Of a DNA stretch of 64,000 nt, positions 37,289 through 47,063 are shown in pieces. The stretch's first letter is position 1. Each line of letters starts with the position of its first letter. Source of the DNA: Cellulomonas wangsupingiae (GTDB taxonomy: Bacteria; Actinomycetota; Actinomycetes; Actinomycetales; Cellulomonadaceae). The stretch covers positions 2,790,001 through 2,854,000 of the forward strand of contig NZ_CP101989.1 of NCBI RefSeq assembly GCF_024508275.1, read 5' to 3'. The translations under genes were made by a program, and so were the position numbers. The notes under the pieces are model-generated. The model did no database searches. It was not told the origin of the DNA and saw only the letters and a program-made list of their open reading frames with translations.

Positions 37289-38481
37289 GCGGGTTCGTCG
37301 GCGCGCTCGTCGAGGCCTGGGACGAGCTGCGGCTGCACAAGCTGCGCGTCCTGCTGGCCCTCATCGGCGTGGCCGTGGCCGTCGCCGCCATCACGGCGGT
37401 GACCGCCGCCGTCCAGATGCTCACCCAGGGCTTCCAGGAGCAGTCCGAGCGCGACATGGGCCGCCAGGTCACGCTGACCCTCAGCGCCTGGGCGCAGACC
37501 GAGCAGGCGGCACCGCTGGACGAGCTGGACGCCACGTACCTGCGCGCCCTCGACCGCTACGGGATCACGTGGGCGACCCGCGACTGGTACCTGCGCGTGC
37601 CGTTCCGCTTCCCCGACGGCACCCGGCCCACCGAGGTCCGCGCCGTCGACCCCGACCTCGGCACCATGCAGCGGGTCCAGGTCGACGAGGGCCGGTGGTT
37701 CACCGAGGCCGACCGCGACACGTTCGCGCCGCTGCTCGTGGTCAACGAGGCGTTCCTCGGGGCGCTGGGCGCCGACGGGCTCGAGACACGGCCGACCGTG
37801 CTCCTGGGCGACCGGGAGCCCGTCCGGGCGCGGGTGATCGGCGTCGTGCCCGACCGCTGGCCGGACGAGATGCCCCAGGCCATGGTGCTCTACGACCAGC
37901 TGACCCGCTGGTACGCGCCGGAGTCCGGCGGCGGGCAGCAGGCACCCGAGCTCAAGGTCTGGGTGCCTCCCGAGTCCGCCGACGACCTCGGGCCCCGCCT
38001 GCGGCGCGACGTCGCCGCCGTGCTGCCCGGCTGGCAGGTCGAGGTCTGGGACAACCGCAGCACGGGATCGGGCCTCGACGGCGCAGCACGCTGGGTCGCC
38101 CTGGGGGTCGGCGGCTTCGCGCTGCTGCTCGGCGGGCTCGGCCTGGTGAACATCGCGCTCGTGACCGTCCGGTACCGGATCCGCGAGATCGGCATCCGCC
38201 GGTCGTTCGGCGCCACGTCGGGACGGATCTTCTTCGGCGTCCTCATGGAGTCCGTGGTCGCCACGGTGGTGGCGGGGCTCGTCGGTGTCGTCCTGGCCGT
38301 GGCGATCGTCAAGAACATCCCCGTGGACGTGCTCTTCGGCACCCTCCAGGACCGCCCGCCCTTCCCCGTCTCCGCGGCGCTCGTCGGCATGGCGTGCGCG
38401 ACGGGGGTCGGCGCCCTCGCCGGCCTCATCCCGGCGACGGTCGCCGTCCGCGTGAAGGTCATCGACGCGATCCGCTACTGA
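37285..38481 (+). CDS. MacB/FtsX-type ABC permease, module 1
   Basis: 398-residue permease with the MacB topology: one helix near the N terminus (about 20-42), a large extracellular domain of about 220 residues, then three helices at 270-295, 320-345 and 365-390. Family markers are LRVLLALIGVAVAVAAI, ESERDMGRQVTLT-like ectodomain start, GLVNIALVTVRYRIREIGIRRSFGAT after the second helix and VAVRVKVIDAIRY at the end. It forms the exporter with the preceding adaptor and ATPase. A palindrome follows at 38517 and then the lipoprotein gene. Confidence 0.92.
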
Positions 38482-38516
38482 CGAGGCCGGGCCAGGAACC
38501 CGACCTGGGTACCCCA

Positions 38517-38531
38517 ACCTTTCGGAAAGGT
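38517..38531. promoter_or_regulatory. Perfect palindrome ACCTTTCGGAAAGGT
   Basis: Seven-bp arms around a central G, in the 155-bp gap between the first permease gene and the lipoprotein gene. Placed 105 bp before the lipoprotein start, it may be an operator or a small terminator; GATATCGTC near 38567 could be the downstream -10. Confidence 0.45.
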
Positions 38532-38636
38532 CATCCCGAAGTCGGACACGGCGGGCACATCCCGCCGATATCGTCGCGGTGACGCCCGTCGAGGGCGCGG
38601 TGACCTCGGTCATCATCTCCCGCGAAAGGCACGCCG

Positions 38637-39620
38637 ATGCGTCGTCCTCCCGTCCTGCCCGCCCTTGCCGGAGCCGTCGCGGCACTCGTCCTGGTGGGCT
38701 GCACCGGGAGCGACGCGGCGGGCCCGTCCGACGACGAGACCGGCCCGGTGACGGCGTTCTTCGAGAAGGTCGGCGGCTCGTTCGACGACGAGCAGTTCCA
38801 GGACGACCAGCGCAGGATCGAGGAGCTCATCGCCGCCTGCATGACCGAGGAGGGCTTCGAGTACACGCCCGTCGACCCGACGTCCGGCGGCGTGATGTCG
38901 AGCGACGACGCCCCGGACTGGGGCTCCGAGGAGTTCGTCGAGCAGTACGGCTACGGGGTGACCACCGGCGAGGAGCTGTTCGGCGGCGGCCAGGAGCCGT
39001 CCACCGACCCGAACCAGGAGTACGTCGCCGCGATGTCGGAGAGCGAGCAGCTCGCCTACAACGAGGCCCTCTACGGTGCGATGACCGAGGTGGACCCGGA
39101 GGCGGACCCCGACGCGCCGATCGAGTCGAACTGGGAGGAGGAGGGCTGCTGGGGCGCCGCCTCGCACGAGGTGAACCAGGCCCAGATCTGGGACGACCCG
39201 GCCGTCGCGGACATGACGGAGGAGATGCAGGTCGAGTACGAGAACCTCGAGGACGACCCCTCGCTGAGCGAGGCGCAGGGCAGGTGGAGCGAGTGCATCG
39301 CGGAGGCGGGATACGACTTCGCGGCCCCCCACGAGGCCGAGCAGAGCATCAGCGACGAGATGAGCGCGCTGTGGGAGGCCGTGATGCCGGCCGACCCCGA
39401 GGCGGAGATCGACCCCACCGCGTCCTTCGAACCCGACCCGGCGGCCGTGGCCGAGCTGAAGGAGAAGGAGTTCGCCCTCTCCGCCGCCGACCACGAGTGC
39501 CGCAGGTCCACCGGCTTCGCGAAGGCCCAGCAGGCGGCCGTCATCGCGCTCGAGGAGCGCCTCTGGGAGAAGTACGGCGACCAGCTCGAGGCCGCCGCGG
39601 CGAAGACCCCGGCGAAGTGA
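38637..39620 (+). CDS. Acidic lipoprotein with repeated Cys motifs, between efflux modules
   Basis: 327-residue secreted lipoprotein. The signal peptide has lipobox LVGC, with the lipidated Cys at residue 22. The mature protein is very acidic and carries repeats of a C-x2-E-x-G-[FY]-x-[FY] pattern: CMTEEGFEYTP near 77 and CIAEAGYDFAAP near 221; two more Cys lie at CWGAA and HECRRSTGF. These could form two disulfides. Similar acidic lipoproteins accompany MacB-type ABC exporters in actinobacteria as I recall. The downstream adaptor follows at 28 bp, so it is probably co-transcribed with module 2. Function unknown; a substrate chaperone or envelope sensor is possible. Confidence 0.75.
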   Translation: MRRPPVLPALAGAVAALVLVGCTGSDAAGPSDDETGPVTAFFEKVGGSFDDEQFQDDQRRIEELIAACMTEEGFEYTPVDPTSGGVMSSDDAPDWGSEEFVEQYGYGVTTGEELFGGGQEPSTDPNQEYVAAMSESEQLAYNEALYGAMTEVDPEADPDAPIESNWEEEGCWGAASHEVNQAQIWDDPAVADMTEEMQVEYENLEDDPSLSEAQGRWSECIAEAGYDFAAPHEAEQSISDEMSALWEAVMPADPEAEIDPTASFEPDPAAVAELKEKEFALSAADHECRRSTGFAKAQQAAVIALEERLWEKYGDQLEAAAAKTPAK

Positions 39621-39648
39621 CGACCGGCCCCGGGACGAGGACGGCACG

Positions 39649-41277
39649 ATGAGCAGCACCGGCACCCGCGTCACCGGCGGCCGCCGCACGATCGTCGCGA
39701 TGGCCGTCGTGGCCGTCGTCTGCCTGGCGGCGGGTCTGCTGCTGTCCAGGCTGATCATCTCCCCCGGCCAGGCGGCGGCCAACGCTGCGCCGCCGACCGC
39801 CGGCCCCATCACCGTCCCCGTCGAGAGCCGGGTCATCGCGAACGAGGTCGTCCTGCGCGGCGACGTCGGGTACGACGACCCCGTGGACCTCGCGATGGAG
39901 ACGGGCGACCTCGGCGGCCCGGCCGTCGTGACCGGTCAGGTCAAGGAGGTGGGGGCGACGGTCGACGCGGCCGCGGTCGTCCTCGAGGTCACCGGCCGAC
40001 CCGTCATCGCGCTGCCGGGCGACCTGCCGACCTACCGGACGCTGCGCACCGGGGTCTCCGGGCCCGACGTCCAGCAGCTGAAGGCGGCGCTGCGCGCCGT
40101 CGGCATCGACGGCGGCGACCCCGCGGGCGCGACGTACGACGCGACCGCGGCCGCAGGCGTCCGGGCGCTGTACCAGAAGGTCGGCTACGAGCCCCCGACC
40201 GGCGGACCCGAGACGCAGGAGGCGGTGGAGGCCGCACAGGAGGGCGTCACCGCGGCGCAGGCGCAGGTCGCGAGCGCCGAGGCCGCGCTGACCGCGGCGG
40301 CACGTGCGACCGGCGGCGCCTCCGTCGCGGAGCTCGACGGCGCCGTGCGCATCGCCGAGGCGCAGGTCGCGTACCTCGCCGAGCAGTGCTCGCGGCCGGC
40401 GGCACCGCCGGACCCGCAGGCCGCACCGGAGATGTCCGTCGCCGACTGCACGCCCCCCGGGCGCGTCAGGGCGGACGCGGAGCTCCACAGCGCCCGCGCG
40501 GCCCGCGCGGCCGCGGACGTCGCCCCCGACACCTCGGCGGAGCGTCAGGGCGTGCGCGCCGCGAAGGACCAGCTCACCGCCGCCCGCGAGCGGCTCACGG
40601 AGGCGCAGTCCGCGGCCCTGACGCCGCTGCCGGCCACCGAGATCGTGTACCTGCCCTCGCTGCCGCGCCGCGTGGACGCGGTGTCCGTCGAGCGCGGCGG
40701 CATCGTGCAGGGCAAGTTCATGAGCGTGTCGGGCGCCACCGTCCAGATCACGGCCTCGGCGTCGCGCGCCGACGCCGAGCTGATGACGCCGGGGACCGCG
40801 GGCGTCATCAGCATCGACGGCACGGACGCGCCCGTGACGGTGGCCGAGGTGACCGACGCCGAGGCGACGGAGGCCGACGCCGCCGCCGGGACCGAGGCGA
40901 AGCCGGCCACCAGCGACCGGCGCAGGGTGGTGTTCACGGTCGGGGAGCTGACCCCCGAGCAGCTGACCGCGCTCGAGGGCACGAACGTGCGCGTGCGCGT
41001 CCCGGTCAGCTCCACCGACTCCGAGGTCCTGGCGGTCCCGCTCGCGGCGCTCACCGCCGGGCCGGGCGGCGAGAGCCGCGTCGAGGTGTCCGGTGACGGG
41101 ACGAGCCGCCTCGTCGAGGTCACGACGGGCCTGGCCGCGTCGGGGTACGTCGAGATCACCGCGTCGGAGGAGCCGCTGGAGGCGGGCGACCTCGTCGTCG
41201 TCGGCGTCTCGCCCACGGACGAGGAGACCGCCGAGCCCGGGACCGACCCGGACGAGACCCCCGAGGAGGACGCGTGA
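39649..41277 (+). CDS. Membrane-fusion adaptor with peptidoglycan-binding domain, module 2
   Basis: 542-residue adaptor anchored by a helix at about residues 12-35. A peptidoglycan-binding type 1 domain lies at about 125-180 (LRTGVSGPDVQQLKAALRAVGIDGG), followed by a coiled-coil hairpin (AAQEGVTAAQAQVASAEAAL, and AERQGVRAAKDQLTAARERL) interrupted by a Cys-containing loop, then lipoyl/beta-barrel parts and an acidic tail. This is a Gram-positive-type adaptor that could reach across the wall. The TGA overlaps the GTG of the ATPase gene (41274-41277). The acidic tail (DPDETPEEDA) is disordered. Confidence 0.87.
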   Translation: MSSTGTRVTGGRRTIVAMAVVAVVCLAAGLLLSRLIISPGQAAANAAPPTAGPITVPVESRVIANEVVLRGDVGYDDPVDLAMETGDLGGPAVVTGQVKEVGATVDAAAVVLEVTGRPVIALPGDLPTYRTLRTGVSGPDVQQLKAALRAVGIDGGDPAGATYDATAAAGVRALYQKVGYEPPTGGPETQEAVEAAQEGVTAAQAQVASAEAALTAAARATGGASVAELDGAVRIAEAQVAYLAEQCSRPAAPPDPQAAPEMSVADCTPPGRVRADAELHSARAARAAADVAPDTSAERQGVRAAKDQLTAARERLTEAQSAALTPLPATEIVYLPSLPRRVDAVSVERGGIVQGKFMSVSGATVQITASASRADAELMTPGTAGVISIDGTDAPVTVAEVTDAEATEADAAAGTEAKPATSDRRRVVFTVGELTPEQLTALEGTNVRVRVPVSSTDSEVLAVPLAALTAGPGGESRVEVSGDGTSRLVEVTTGLAASGYVEITASEEPLEAGDLVVVGVSPTDEETAEPGTDPDETPEEDA

Positions 41278-42005
41278 CCGTCCTCGACCTGCTCGGAGTA
41301 CCGCAGGAGGGCGCACCGCAGGACGCCGGGGTGCACCCGGTCGTGGAGCTGCGCGGGGTCGCGCGCGAGTTCCCCGGGGAGCCGCCCGTGCACGCGCTGT
41401 ACCCGGCCGACCTGCGGGTCGACGCCGGCGAGTACGTGTCGGTCGTCGGGCCGTCCGGTTCCGGCAAGTCGACCCTGCTGAACCTGCTCGGCCTGCTCGA
41501 CCGGCCGTCGCACGGCGAGTACCTCATCGACGGCGTCCCGACGGCGCGCGCGGGCGAACGTGAGCGGGCCGCGCTGCGCGCCCGGCACATCGGCTTCGTC
41601 TTCCAGGCTTTCCACCTGCTTCCGCACCGCACGGTGCTGGAGAACGTCCTGCTCGCGACCCTCTACAGCGGCGTCCCCCGCGCCGAGCGTCGTGACCGGG
41701 CCGTCGAGGCCCTCGCGCGGGTCGGCCTGACGCACCGCCTCGACTTCCGGCCCACGGTCCTGTCGGGGGGTGAGCGCCAGCGCACCGCCGTCGCACGCGC
41801 GGTGGTGTCCCAGCCCCGTGTGCTGCTCGCGGACGAGCCCACGGGCAACCTGGACTCGGAGAGCTCCGCCGCCGTGCTCGAGCTCTTCGACGAGCTGCAC
41901 GCCGACGGGCTGACGCTGCTCGTCATCACGCACGAGACGGACGTCTCGTCGCGCGCGCAGCGCCGCGTCCGGATCGCCGACGGCCACCTGCAGGAGATCG
42001 CGTGA
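41274..42005 (+). CDS. MacB-type ABC transporter ATPase, module 2
   Basis: 243-residue ATPase. Walker A GPSGSGKST is at about residues 58-66, Q-loop FVFQAFHLLPHRTVLENV, signature LSGGERQRTAVARAV, Walker B LLADEPTGNLD and H-loop THE. The first 25 residues (LGVPQEGAPQDAGVHP) are an extra extension before the usual VVELRGV start. Coupled by GTGA overlaps at both ends to the adaptor and the permease. Paralogous to the ATPase of module 1 but clearly diverged. Confidence 0.93.
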   Translation: MTVLDLLGVPQEGAPQDAGVHPVVELRGVAREFPGEPPVHALYPADLRVDAGEYVSVVGPSGSGKSTLLNLLGLLDRPSHGEYLIDGVPTARAGERERAALRARHIGFVFQAFHLLPHRTVLENVLLATLYSGVPRAERRDRAVEALARVGLTHRLDFRPTVLSGGERQRTAVARAVVSQPRVLLADEPTGNLDSESSAAVLELFDELHADGLTLLVITHETDVSSRAQRRVRIADGHLQEIA

Positions 42006-43249
42006 CGACGGTCGTGCAGGACGTGCCGCGCACCGACCGCTTCGGCGCGAGCGACCTGCTCGCCGAGGCCGCCGCCGGTATCGGCGCACGACCCGGCAGG
42101 CTCGTGCTGACGATCCTCGGGACCGTCCTGGGGATCGCGTCCGTCGTGGTCACCGTGGGCCTCGCGCAGACGGCCGCCGGTCAGATCAACAAGCAGTTCG
42201 ACGCCGTCGCGGCGACGCAGGGCGCTGCCCAGCCCGCCGAGAGCGACCCGTTCGGTGGCACGCCGCGCCCGATCGGCACGCTGCCGTGGGACGCCGCCGA
42301 CCGCGCCGAGCGTCTCAACGGCGTGCAGGCGGCCGCGCTGGTCTCCGAGATCGCCCTGGGCGAGCGCGAGGTGACCGCGGTGCCCGTCCACGACCCCTCC
42401 GCGGCCCGGGTCACGAGCCCTGCCGTCCTCGCGACGAGCCCCGGGGTCGTGGCGGCGCTCGACGGTCGGATCGTGCAGGGTCGCTACTTCGACCGCGGGC
42501 ACGACGAGCGTGCCGACCGCGTCGTCGTGCTGGGTGCGAAGGCGGCGGCCCGCCTCGGCGTCGTCCGCGTGGACCGGCAGCCGTCGATCTTCATCGGTGA
42601 CCGCGCCTACCAGGTGATCGGCATCATCGACGACGTGGTGCGACGCACCGACCTGCTGTCCGCGGTGATCATGCCGAACGGCACCGCACGCGCCGACCTC
42701 GCGCTGACCACGCCGCAGGAGCTGCACCTGCACCTGGCCGTGGGGGCCGGGCCCGTCGTCGGCGAGCAGCTCCCCGTCGCGCTGGACCCCCACGCGCCGG
42801 AGACGTTCGACGTCCAGGTACCGGCCGGGACGTCCTCGGTGCGCCAGGACGTGCAGGCGGACATCAACGCGATCTTCCTGGCCCTCGGCGGGGTCGCCCT
42901 GCTCATCGGTGGCGTCGGCATCGCGAACGTGACGCTGCTGTCGGTGCTCGAGCGGGTCGGGGAGATCGGCCTGCGACGCGCGCTCGGGGCGACGCGTCGC
43001 CAGATCGCGGCCCAGTTCATGGTCGAGTCGGTGGTCATCGGCATGCTCGGCGGCCTCGTGGGCGCGGCGCTCGGCGTCGCGGTCGTGACCGTCGTGTCCG
43101 CCGTGTCGGAGTGGACGCCCGTCCTCGACCTGCGGATGGTGGGCGTCGCGGCGATGTCCGGTGGCCTGATCGGCCTGCTCGCGGGCCTCTACCCGTCGAT
43201 GAAGGCCGCGTCGATCGAGCCGATCTCCGCGCTGCGCGGCGGCGTCTGA
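42002..43249 (+). CDS. MacB/FtsX-type ABC permease, module 2
   Basis: 415-residue permease with the same topology as module 1: N-terminal helix (about 38-60, LVLTILGTVLGIASVVVTVGLA), a large ectodomain, and three C-terminal helices at about 292-315, 340-365 and 378-398. Family markers are FDAVAATQ, VGIANVTLLSVLERVGEIGLRRALGAT and SMKAASIEPISALRGGV. GTG overlaps the ATPase stop. It ends the efflux block; a convergent terminator lies at 43292. Exported substrate unknown (peptides, lipids or antibiotics are all seen in the family). Confidence 0.92.
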   Translation: MTTVVQDVPRTDRFGASDLLAEAAAGIGARPGRLVLTILGTVLGIASVVVTVGLAQTAAGQINKQFDAVAATQGAAQPAESDPFGGTPRPIGTLPWDAADRAERLNGVQAAALVSEIALGEREVTAVPVHDPSAARVTSPAVLATSPGVVAALDGRIVQGRYFDRGHDERADRVVVLGAKAAARLGVVRVDRQPSIFIGDRAYQVIGIIDDVVRRTDLLSAVIMPNGTARADLALTTPQELHLHLAVGAGPVVGEQLPVALDPHAPETFDVQVPAGTSSVRQDVQADINAIFLALGGVALLIGGVGIANVTLLSVLERVGEIGLRRALGATRRQIAAQFMVESVVIGMLGGLVGAALGVAVVTVVSAVSEWTPVLDLRMVGVAAMSGGLIGLLAGLYPSMKAASIEPISALRGGV

Positions 43250-43291
43250 CGCCCCACCCCCGCGTCGCCCCGGTGACAGGACGATGCAGCA

Positions 43292-43311
43292 CCGGCCGTT
43301 GCGACGGCCGG
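43292..43311. terminator. Hairpin between convergent permease and exonuclease genes
   Basis: CCGGCCGT, loop TGCG, ACGGCCGG: a perfect 8-bp stem in the 67-bp convergent gap, usable from both sides. Confidence 0.65.
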
Positions 43312-43316
43312 GGGCG

Positions 43317-44129
43317 TCAGAGGTCGTACTCGACGACGACGGGGGCGTGGTCGCTGAACCTCGCGTCGTAGGCGGCCGCGCGGTCCACCGTCGCCGTGCG
43401 CGCCAGGGCCGCCAGCGCCGGGGTCGCGAGCTGGTAGTCGATGCGCCAGCCCGCGTCGTTGTCGAACGCCTTCCCGCGCCACGACCACCACGTGTAGGGC
43501 CCGGGCCCCGGGCCGCCGAGGTCGCGGCCCAGGTCGCGCCAGCCGAGGCCGTCGAACCACCGGTCCAGGTACGCCCGCTCCTCGGGCAGGAACCCGGCCT
43601 TCTTCAGGTTGCCCTTCCAGTTCTTGATGTCCACCTCGCGGTGGGCGATGTTGAGGTCCCCGGCGACGACGGCGAGCCGCTCGTCGTCCAGCAGCGCCGT
43701 CAGCCGTGTGGTCACCTGCGCGAGGAAGGCGTACTTCTCCTCCAGCGACGGCGTCCCCGCCGTCGCCGAGTGCAGGTAGGCGGACGCCACCGTCAGCGTC
43801 CGCGCGGGCCGCCCGTCCTCGGCCGGCACCTCGAGGTCCGCCTCGACCCACCGACCGGCGTCACCGGTCACGCCGGTCCCCAGCCCGATGCGTACCGCGC
43901 TCATCGGCAGGCGCGACGCGATCGCGACCCCGGCCCGGCCCTTGGCGTGCCCGGCCTCGTGCGCCAGGTGCCACTCGCCGGGTGCCAGGTGGTCGGCGAG
44001 GATCTCGTCCGACCCCCGCACCTCCTGCAGCAGCAGCACGTCCGACTTGCGGACGTCCAGCCAGTCGGCCATGCCGCGGCGGAAGGCGGCCCGGATCCCG
44101 TTGACGTTGACGGTGGCGACGCGAAGCAC
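43317..44129 (-). CDS. xthA: Exodeoxyribonuclease III
   Basis: 270-residue AP endonuclease/3'-5' exonuclease of the ExoIII family. Catalytic segments are TVNVNGIRA (Asn, start), LLLQEVRG (Glu metal ligand), GDLNIAHREVDIKNWK (Asp/Asn), WWSWRGKAFDNDAGWRIDYQL and FSDHAPVVVEY (Asp-His pair) at the C terminus, so all key residues are present. It acts in base-excision repair. The GTG start at 44129 (VLRVATVNVNG) matches relatives; the frame is open further upstream and a GTG a few codons earlier is possible. It follows the VOC gene at 68 bp. Confidence 0.93.
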   Translation of the reverse strand: MLRVATVNVNGIRAAFRRGMADWLDVRKSDVLLLQEVRGSDEILADHLAPGEWHLAHEAGHAKGRAGVAIASRLPMSAVRIGLGTGVTGDAGRWVEADLEVPAEDGRPARTLTVASAYLHSATAGTPSLEEKYAFLAQVTTRLTALLDDERLAVVAGDLNIAHREVDIKNWKGNLKKAGFLPEERAYLDRWFDGLGWRDLGRDLGGPGPGPYTWWSWRGKAFDNDAGWRIDYQLATPALAALARTATVDRAAAYDARFSDHAPVVVEYDL

Positions 44130-44197
44130 CCGGCCATCCTGCACCACGCCGCCGACGTCGCCGGGCCGGATGCGGGGTGCGGGAGACGTCGCCCTCG

Positions 44198-44677
44198 TCA
44201 CTCCCCCGCGTAGGCCGCCTCCAGCGGCGCGATCTCGAGCTTGTGCATCCGGAGCATCGCCTGCGTCGCGCGAACGACCCCCGCCGCGTCCGGGCGGGAC
44301 ATGATCTCGTCGAACGCACGGGGCACCACCTGCCAGGACACGCCGTACCGGTCCTTGAGCCAGCCGCAGGGCCCGTGGGACCCGCCGCCGGCGACCAGCG
44401 CCTCCCAGTAGTGGTCGACCTCCTCCTGCGTGTCGACCGCGAGGTAGAAGGAGAACGCCTCGTCCGGCGTGAACGACGGACCGGCGGTGAGGATGGTGAC
44501 AGCGTGCCCGTCGAGCTCGAGCTCGACGAGGAACGGCGACCCCTCGGGCACGTCCGGCATCCCCGGCGCCGCGTGCACCACCCGCGTGATCCGCGAGCGC
44601 GGCACGACGGACACGTAGAACTGCGCGGCCTCGTGGCCTCGGTCGACGAACCACAGGTGCGTGCGGACCATGCCCAT
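44198..44677 (-). CDS. VOC superfamily (PhnB/3-demethylubiquinone-like) protein
   Basis: 159-residue protein of the glyoxalase/VOC fold. It has the pattern LWFVDRGHEAAQFYVSVVPRSRI, then FLVELELDGHAVTILTAGPSFTPDEAFSFYLAVDTQEEVDHYW and GWLKDRYGVSWQVVP, the PhnB-like or 3-demethylubiquinone-9 3-methyltransferase-annotated group. Members of this subgroup often lack enzyme evidence; the substrate is unknown. The ATG at 44677 has GAGGAG 8 nt upstream. It is transcribed toward xthA. Confidence 0.85.
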   Translation of the reverse strand: MGMVRTHLWFVDRGHEAAQFYVSVVPRSRITRVVHAAPGMPDVPEGSPFLVELELDGHAVTILTAGPSFTPDEAFSFYLAVDTQEEVDHYWEALVAGGGSHGPCGWLKDRYGVSWQVVPRAFDEIMSRPDAAGVVRATQAMLRMHKLEIAPLEAAYAGE

Positions 44678-44770
44678 GGCGGGCTCCTCTCGTCGGTGCG
44701 TCGTCAGTACCGACCCGCCGTGAGCCCGTGACTCATCGCCCGTGCGCGACACGTCGGCACGCAGGACGCC

Positions 44771-44802
44771 GAGGGCCCCGGGTCGTGCGACCCGGGGCCC
44801 TC
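44771..44802 (-). terminator. Perfect 15-bp hairpin, terminator of glyA-folD
   Basis: Arm GAGGGCCCCGGGTCG (44771-44785) and its exact reverse complement (44788-44802). It lies 16 bp after the folD stop on the minus strand. Confidence 0.78.
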
Positions 44803-44817
44803 GTGGTGCGCGCAGCG

Positions 44818-45699
44818 TCAGCCGACGTGCCGCTCCGCGGTCTCCACGACGTTCCTCAGCAGCATCGCCCGCGTCATGGGGCCGACCCCGCCCGGGTTGG
44901 GCGACACCCACGACGCGACGTCCCAGACGTTCGGGTGCACGTCACCCACGATGCGGCTGCGCCCGGTCTCCGGGTCCTCGACCCGCGAGACGCCGACGTC
45001 GACGACCACGGCGCCCGGCTTCACGATCTCGGAGGTGATGATGCTCGGGACACCGGCGGCGGCGATGATGACGTCCGCGTTGCGCGTGTGCTCGGCCAGG
45101 TCGTCGGTGCCCGTGTGCGTGAGGGTCACCGTCGCGTTGACCGCGCGCCGCGTCAGGAGCAGGCCGATCGACCGGCCGACGGTCACGCCGCGCCCGACGA
45201 CGACGACGTCGGCCCCGTGCAGCGGGACGTCGTGCCGCTCGAGCAGCTCGATGATCCCCGCCGGGGTGCACGGCAGCGGCGACGTGATCTCGTCGTTGAC
45301 CCGCAGCACCAGCCGCCCGAGGTTGGTCGGGTGCAGGCCGTCGGCGTCCTTCTCCGGGTCGACGAGCTCCAGCACGCGGTGCACGTCGATGCCCTGCGGC
45401 AGCGGCAGCTGGACGATGTACCCGGTGCACGCCGGGTCGTCGTTGAGCCGCTGCACGGCGGCCTCGATGTCGGCCTGCGTGGCGTCGGCGGGCAGGTCCT
45501 CACGGATGGAGGCGATGCCGACCTCGGCGCAGTCCTTGTGCTTGCCGTTGACGTACCAGCGCGAGCCGGGGTCGTCGCCGACGAGCAGCGTGCCGAGGCC
45601 CGGCGCCACGCCGCGCGCGGCGAGCGCCGCGACGCGGGTGGTGAGGTCGGCCTTGATGGCGGCAGCGGTCGCGCTGCCGTCCAGCTTCTGGGCGGTCAT
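44818..45699 (-). CDS. folD: Bifunctional methylenetetrahydrofolate dehydrogenase/cyclohydrolase
   Basis: 293-residue FolD, interconverting 5,10-methylene-, methenyl- and 10-formyl-tetrahydrofolate with NADP. Diagnostic blocks are [23 protein letters not shown] (with the catalytic Lys), [51 protein letters not shown] and [14 protein letters not shown]. The conserved family sequence YVxxKxK reads YVNGKHK. It follows glyA at 11 bp, so the ZTP riboswitch in front of glyA should control both. Cytoplasmic. Confidence 0.95.
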   Translation of the reverse strand: MTAQKLDGSATAAAIKADLTTRVAALAARGVAPGLGTLLVGDDPGSRWYVNGKHKDCAEVGIASIREDLPADATQADIEAAVQRLNDDPACTGYIVQLPLPQGIDVHRVLELVDPEKDADGLHPTNLGRLVLRVNDEITSPLPCTPAGIIELLERHDVPLHGADVVVVGRGVTVGRSIGLLLTRRAVNATVTLTHTGTDDLAEHTRNADVIIAAAGVPSIITSEIVKPGAVVVDVGVSRVEDPETGRSRIVGDVHPNVWDVASWVSPNPGGVGPMTRAMLLRNVVETAERHVG

Positions 45700-45710
45700 C
45701 GGTCCCCCGC

Positions 45711-46991
45711 TCAGTACTGCTGCAGACCGGGGTACAGGGGGAACGCCTCGGTGAGCTTGCGCACCCGGGCGGCCAGCGCCTCGACGTCGGCACCCGGGCC
45801 CTCCACCAGCGCGGTCGCGATGATGTCCGCGACCTCGGTGAACTCGGCGTCGCCGAAGCCGCGCGTCGCGAGCGCGGGCGTGCCGATGCGCAGGCCCGAC
45901 GTCACGCGCGGGGGGCGGGGGTCGAACGGCACCGCGTTGCGGTTCACCGTCACACCGGCGGAGTGCAGGAGGTCCTCGGCCTGCTGGCCGTCGAGCGGCG
46001 AGTGGCGCAGGTCGACGAGCACGAGGTGCACGTCCGTGCCGCCCGTGAGCACCGAGATGCCGGCCGCAGCGACGTCCGGGGCCGTGAGGCGGTCGGCGAT
46101 GATGCGCGCGCCGTCGAGGGTGCGCTGCTGACGGGCCTTGAAGTCCTCGGTGCCCGCGACCTTGAACGCCACGGCTTTGGCGGCGATGACGTGCATGAGC
46201 GGGCCGCCCTGCTGGCCCGGGAACACCGCGGAGTCGATCTTCTTGGCGTACTCGCCCTTGCTGAGGATGAAGCCCGAGCGCGGGCCGCCGATCGTCTTGT
46301 GCACGGTGGACGACACGACGTCCGCGTGCGGCACCGGCGACGGGTGCAGGTCCGCGGCCACCAGACCCGCGAAGTGCGCCATGTCGACCCACAGCTTGGC
46401 GCCGACCTCGTCCGCGATCTCGCGGAACGCCGCGAAGTCGAGCTGACGCGGGTACGCCGACCAGCCGCCGATGATGACGTCCGGGCGGTGCTCGAGCGCG
46501 GCCGTGCGGACGGCGTCGTAGTCGACGCGGAACGTCTGCGGGTCCACGCCGTACGCGGCGACGTCGTACAGCTTGCCGGAGAAGTTGATCCGCATGCCGT
46601 GCGTCAGGTGGCCGCCGTGCGCGAGGTCCAGACCGAGGATCCTGTCCCCGGCGTTGATCAGCGCGTGCAGGACCGCGGCGTTGGCCGTGGCGCCCGAGTG
46701 CGGCTGGACGTTGGCGTGCTCGGCGCCGAACAGGGCCTTGGCGCGGTCGATCGCGATGGTCTCCGCGATGTCGACCTGCTCGCAGCCGCCGTAGTAGCGG
46801 CGGCCCGGGTAGCCCTCGGCGTACTTGTTGGTGAGCACCGAGCCCTGCGCCTGCAGGACGGCCCGGGGCACGAAGTTCTCCGAGGCGATCATCTCGAGGG
46901 TGTTCTGCTGGCGGGCCAGCTCACCGTCGAGGACGGCGGCGATCTCGGGGTCGAGGTCGGAGATGTTCTGGTCGAGCACGTTCTCGCTCAT
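45711..46991 (-). CDS. glyA: Serine hydroxymethyltransferase
   Basis: 426-residue PLP enzyme converting serine and THF to glycine and methylene-THF. Typical blocks are [71 protein letters not shown] and the PLP-lysine segment [22 protein letters not shown] lies 8 nt before the ATG at 46991. The leader of about 260 nt contains a ZTP riboswitch. First gene of glyA-folD. The sequence [11 protein letters not shown] near the C terminus is also typical. Confidence 0.96.
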   Translation of the reverse strand: MSENVLDQNISDLDPEIAAVLDGELARQQNTLEMIASENFVPRAVLQAQGSVLTNKYAEGYPGRRYYGGCEQVDIAETIAIDRAKALFGAEHANVQPHSGATANAAVLHALINAGDRILGLDLAHGGHLTHGMRINFSGKLYDVAAYGVDPQTFRVDYDAVRTAALEHRPDVIIGGWSAYPRQLDFAAFREIADEVGAKLWVDMAHFAGLVAADLHPSPVPHADVVSSTVHKTIGGPRSGFILSKGEYAKKIDSAVFPGQQGGPLMHVIAAKAVAFKVAGTEDFKARQQRTLDGARIIADRLTAPDVAAAGISVLTGGTDVHLVLVDLRHSPLDGQQAEDLLHSAGVTVNRNAVPFDPRPPRVTSGLRIGTPALATRGFGDAEFTEVADIIATALVEGPGADVEALAARVRKLTEAFPLYPGLQQY

Positions 46992-47063
46992 GCAGGGACT
47001 CCTGTCGCAGTCAACTGTGCGGGCGACGTCCGGCGCACCGCACACGTCGGGTGTGGGGCGACC

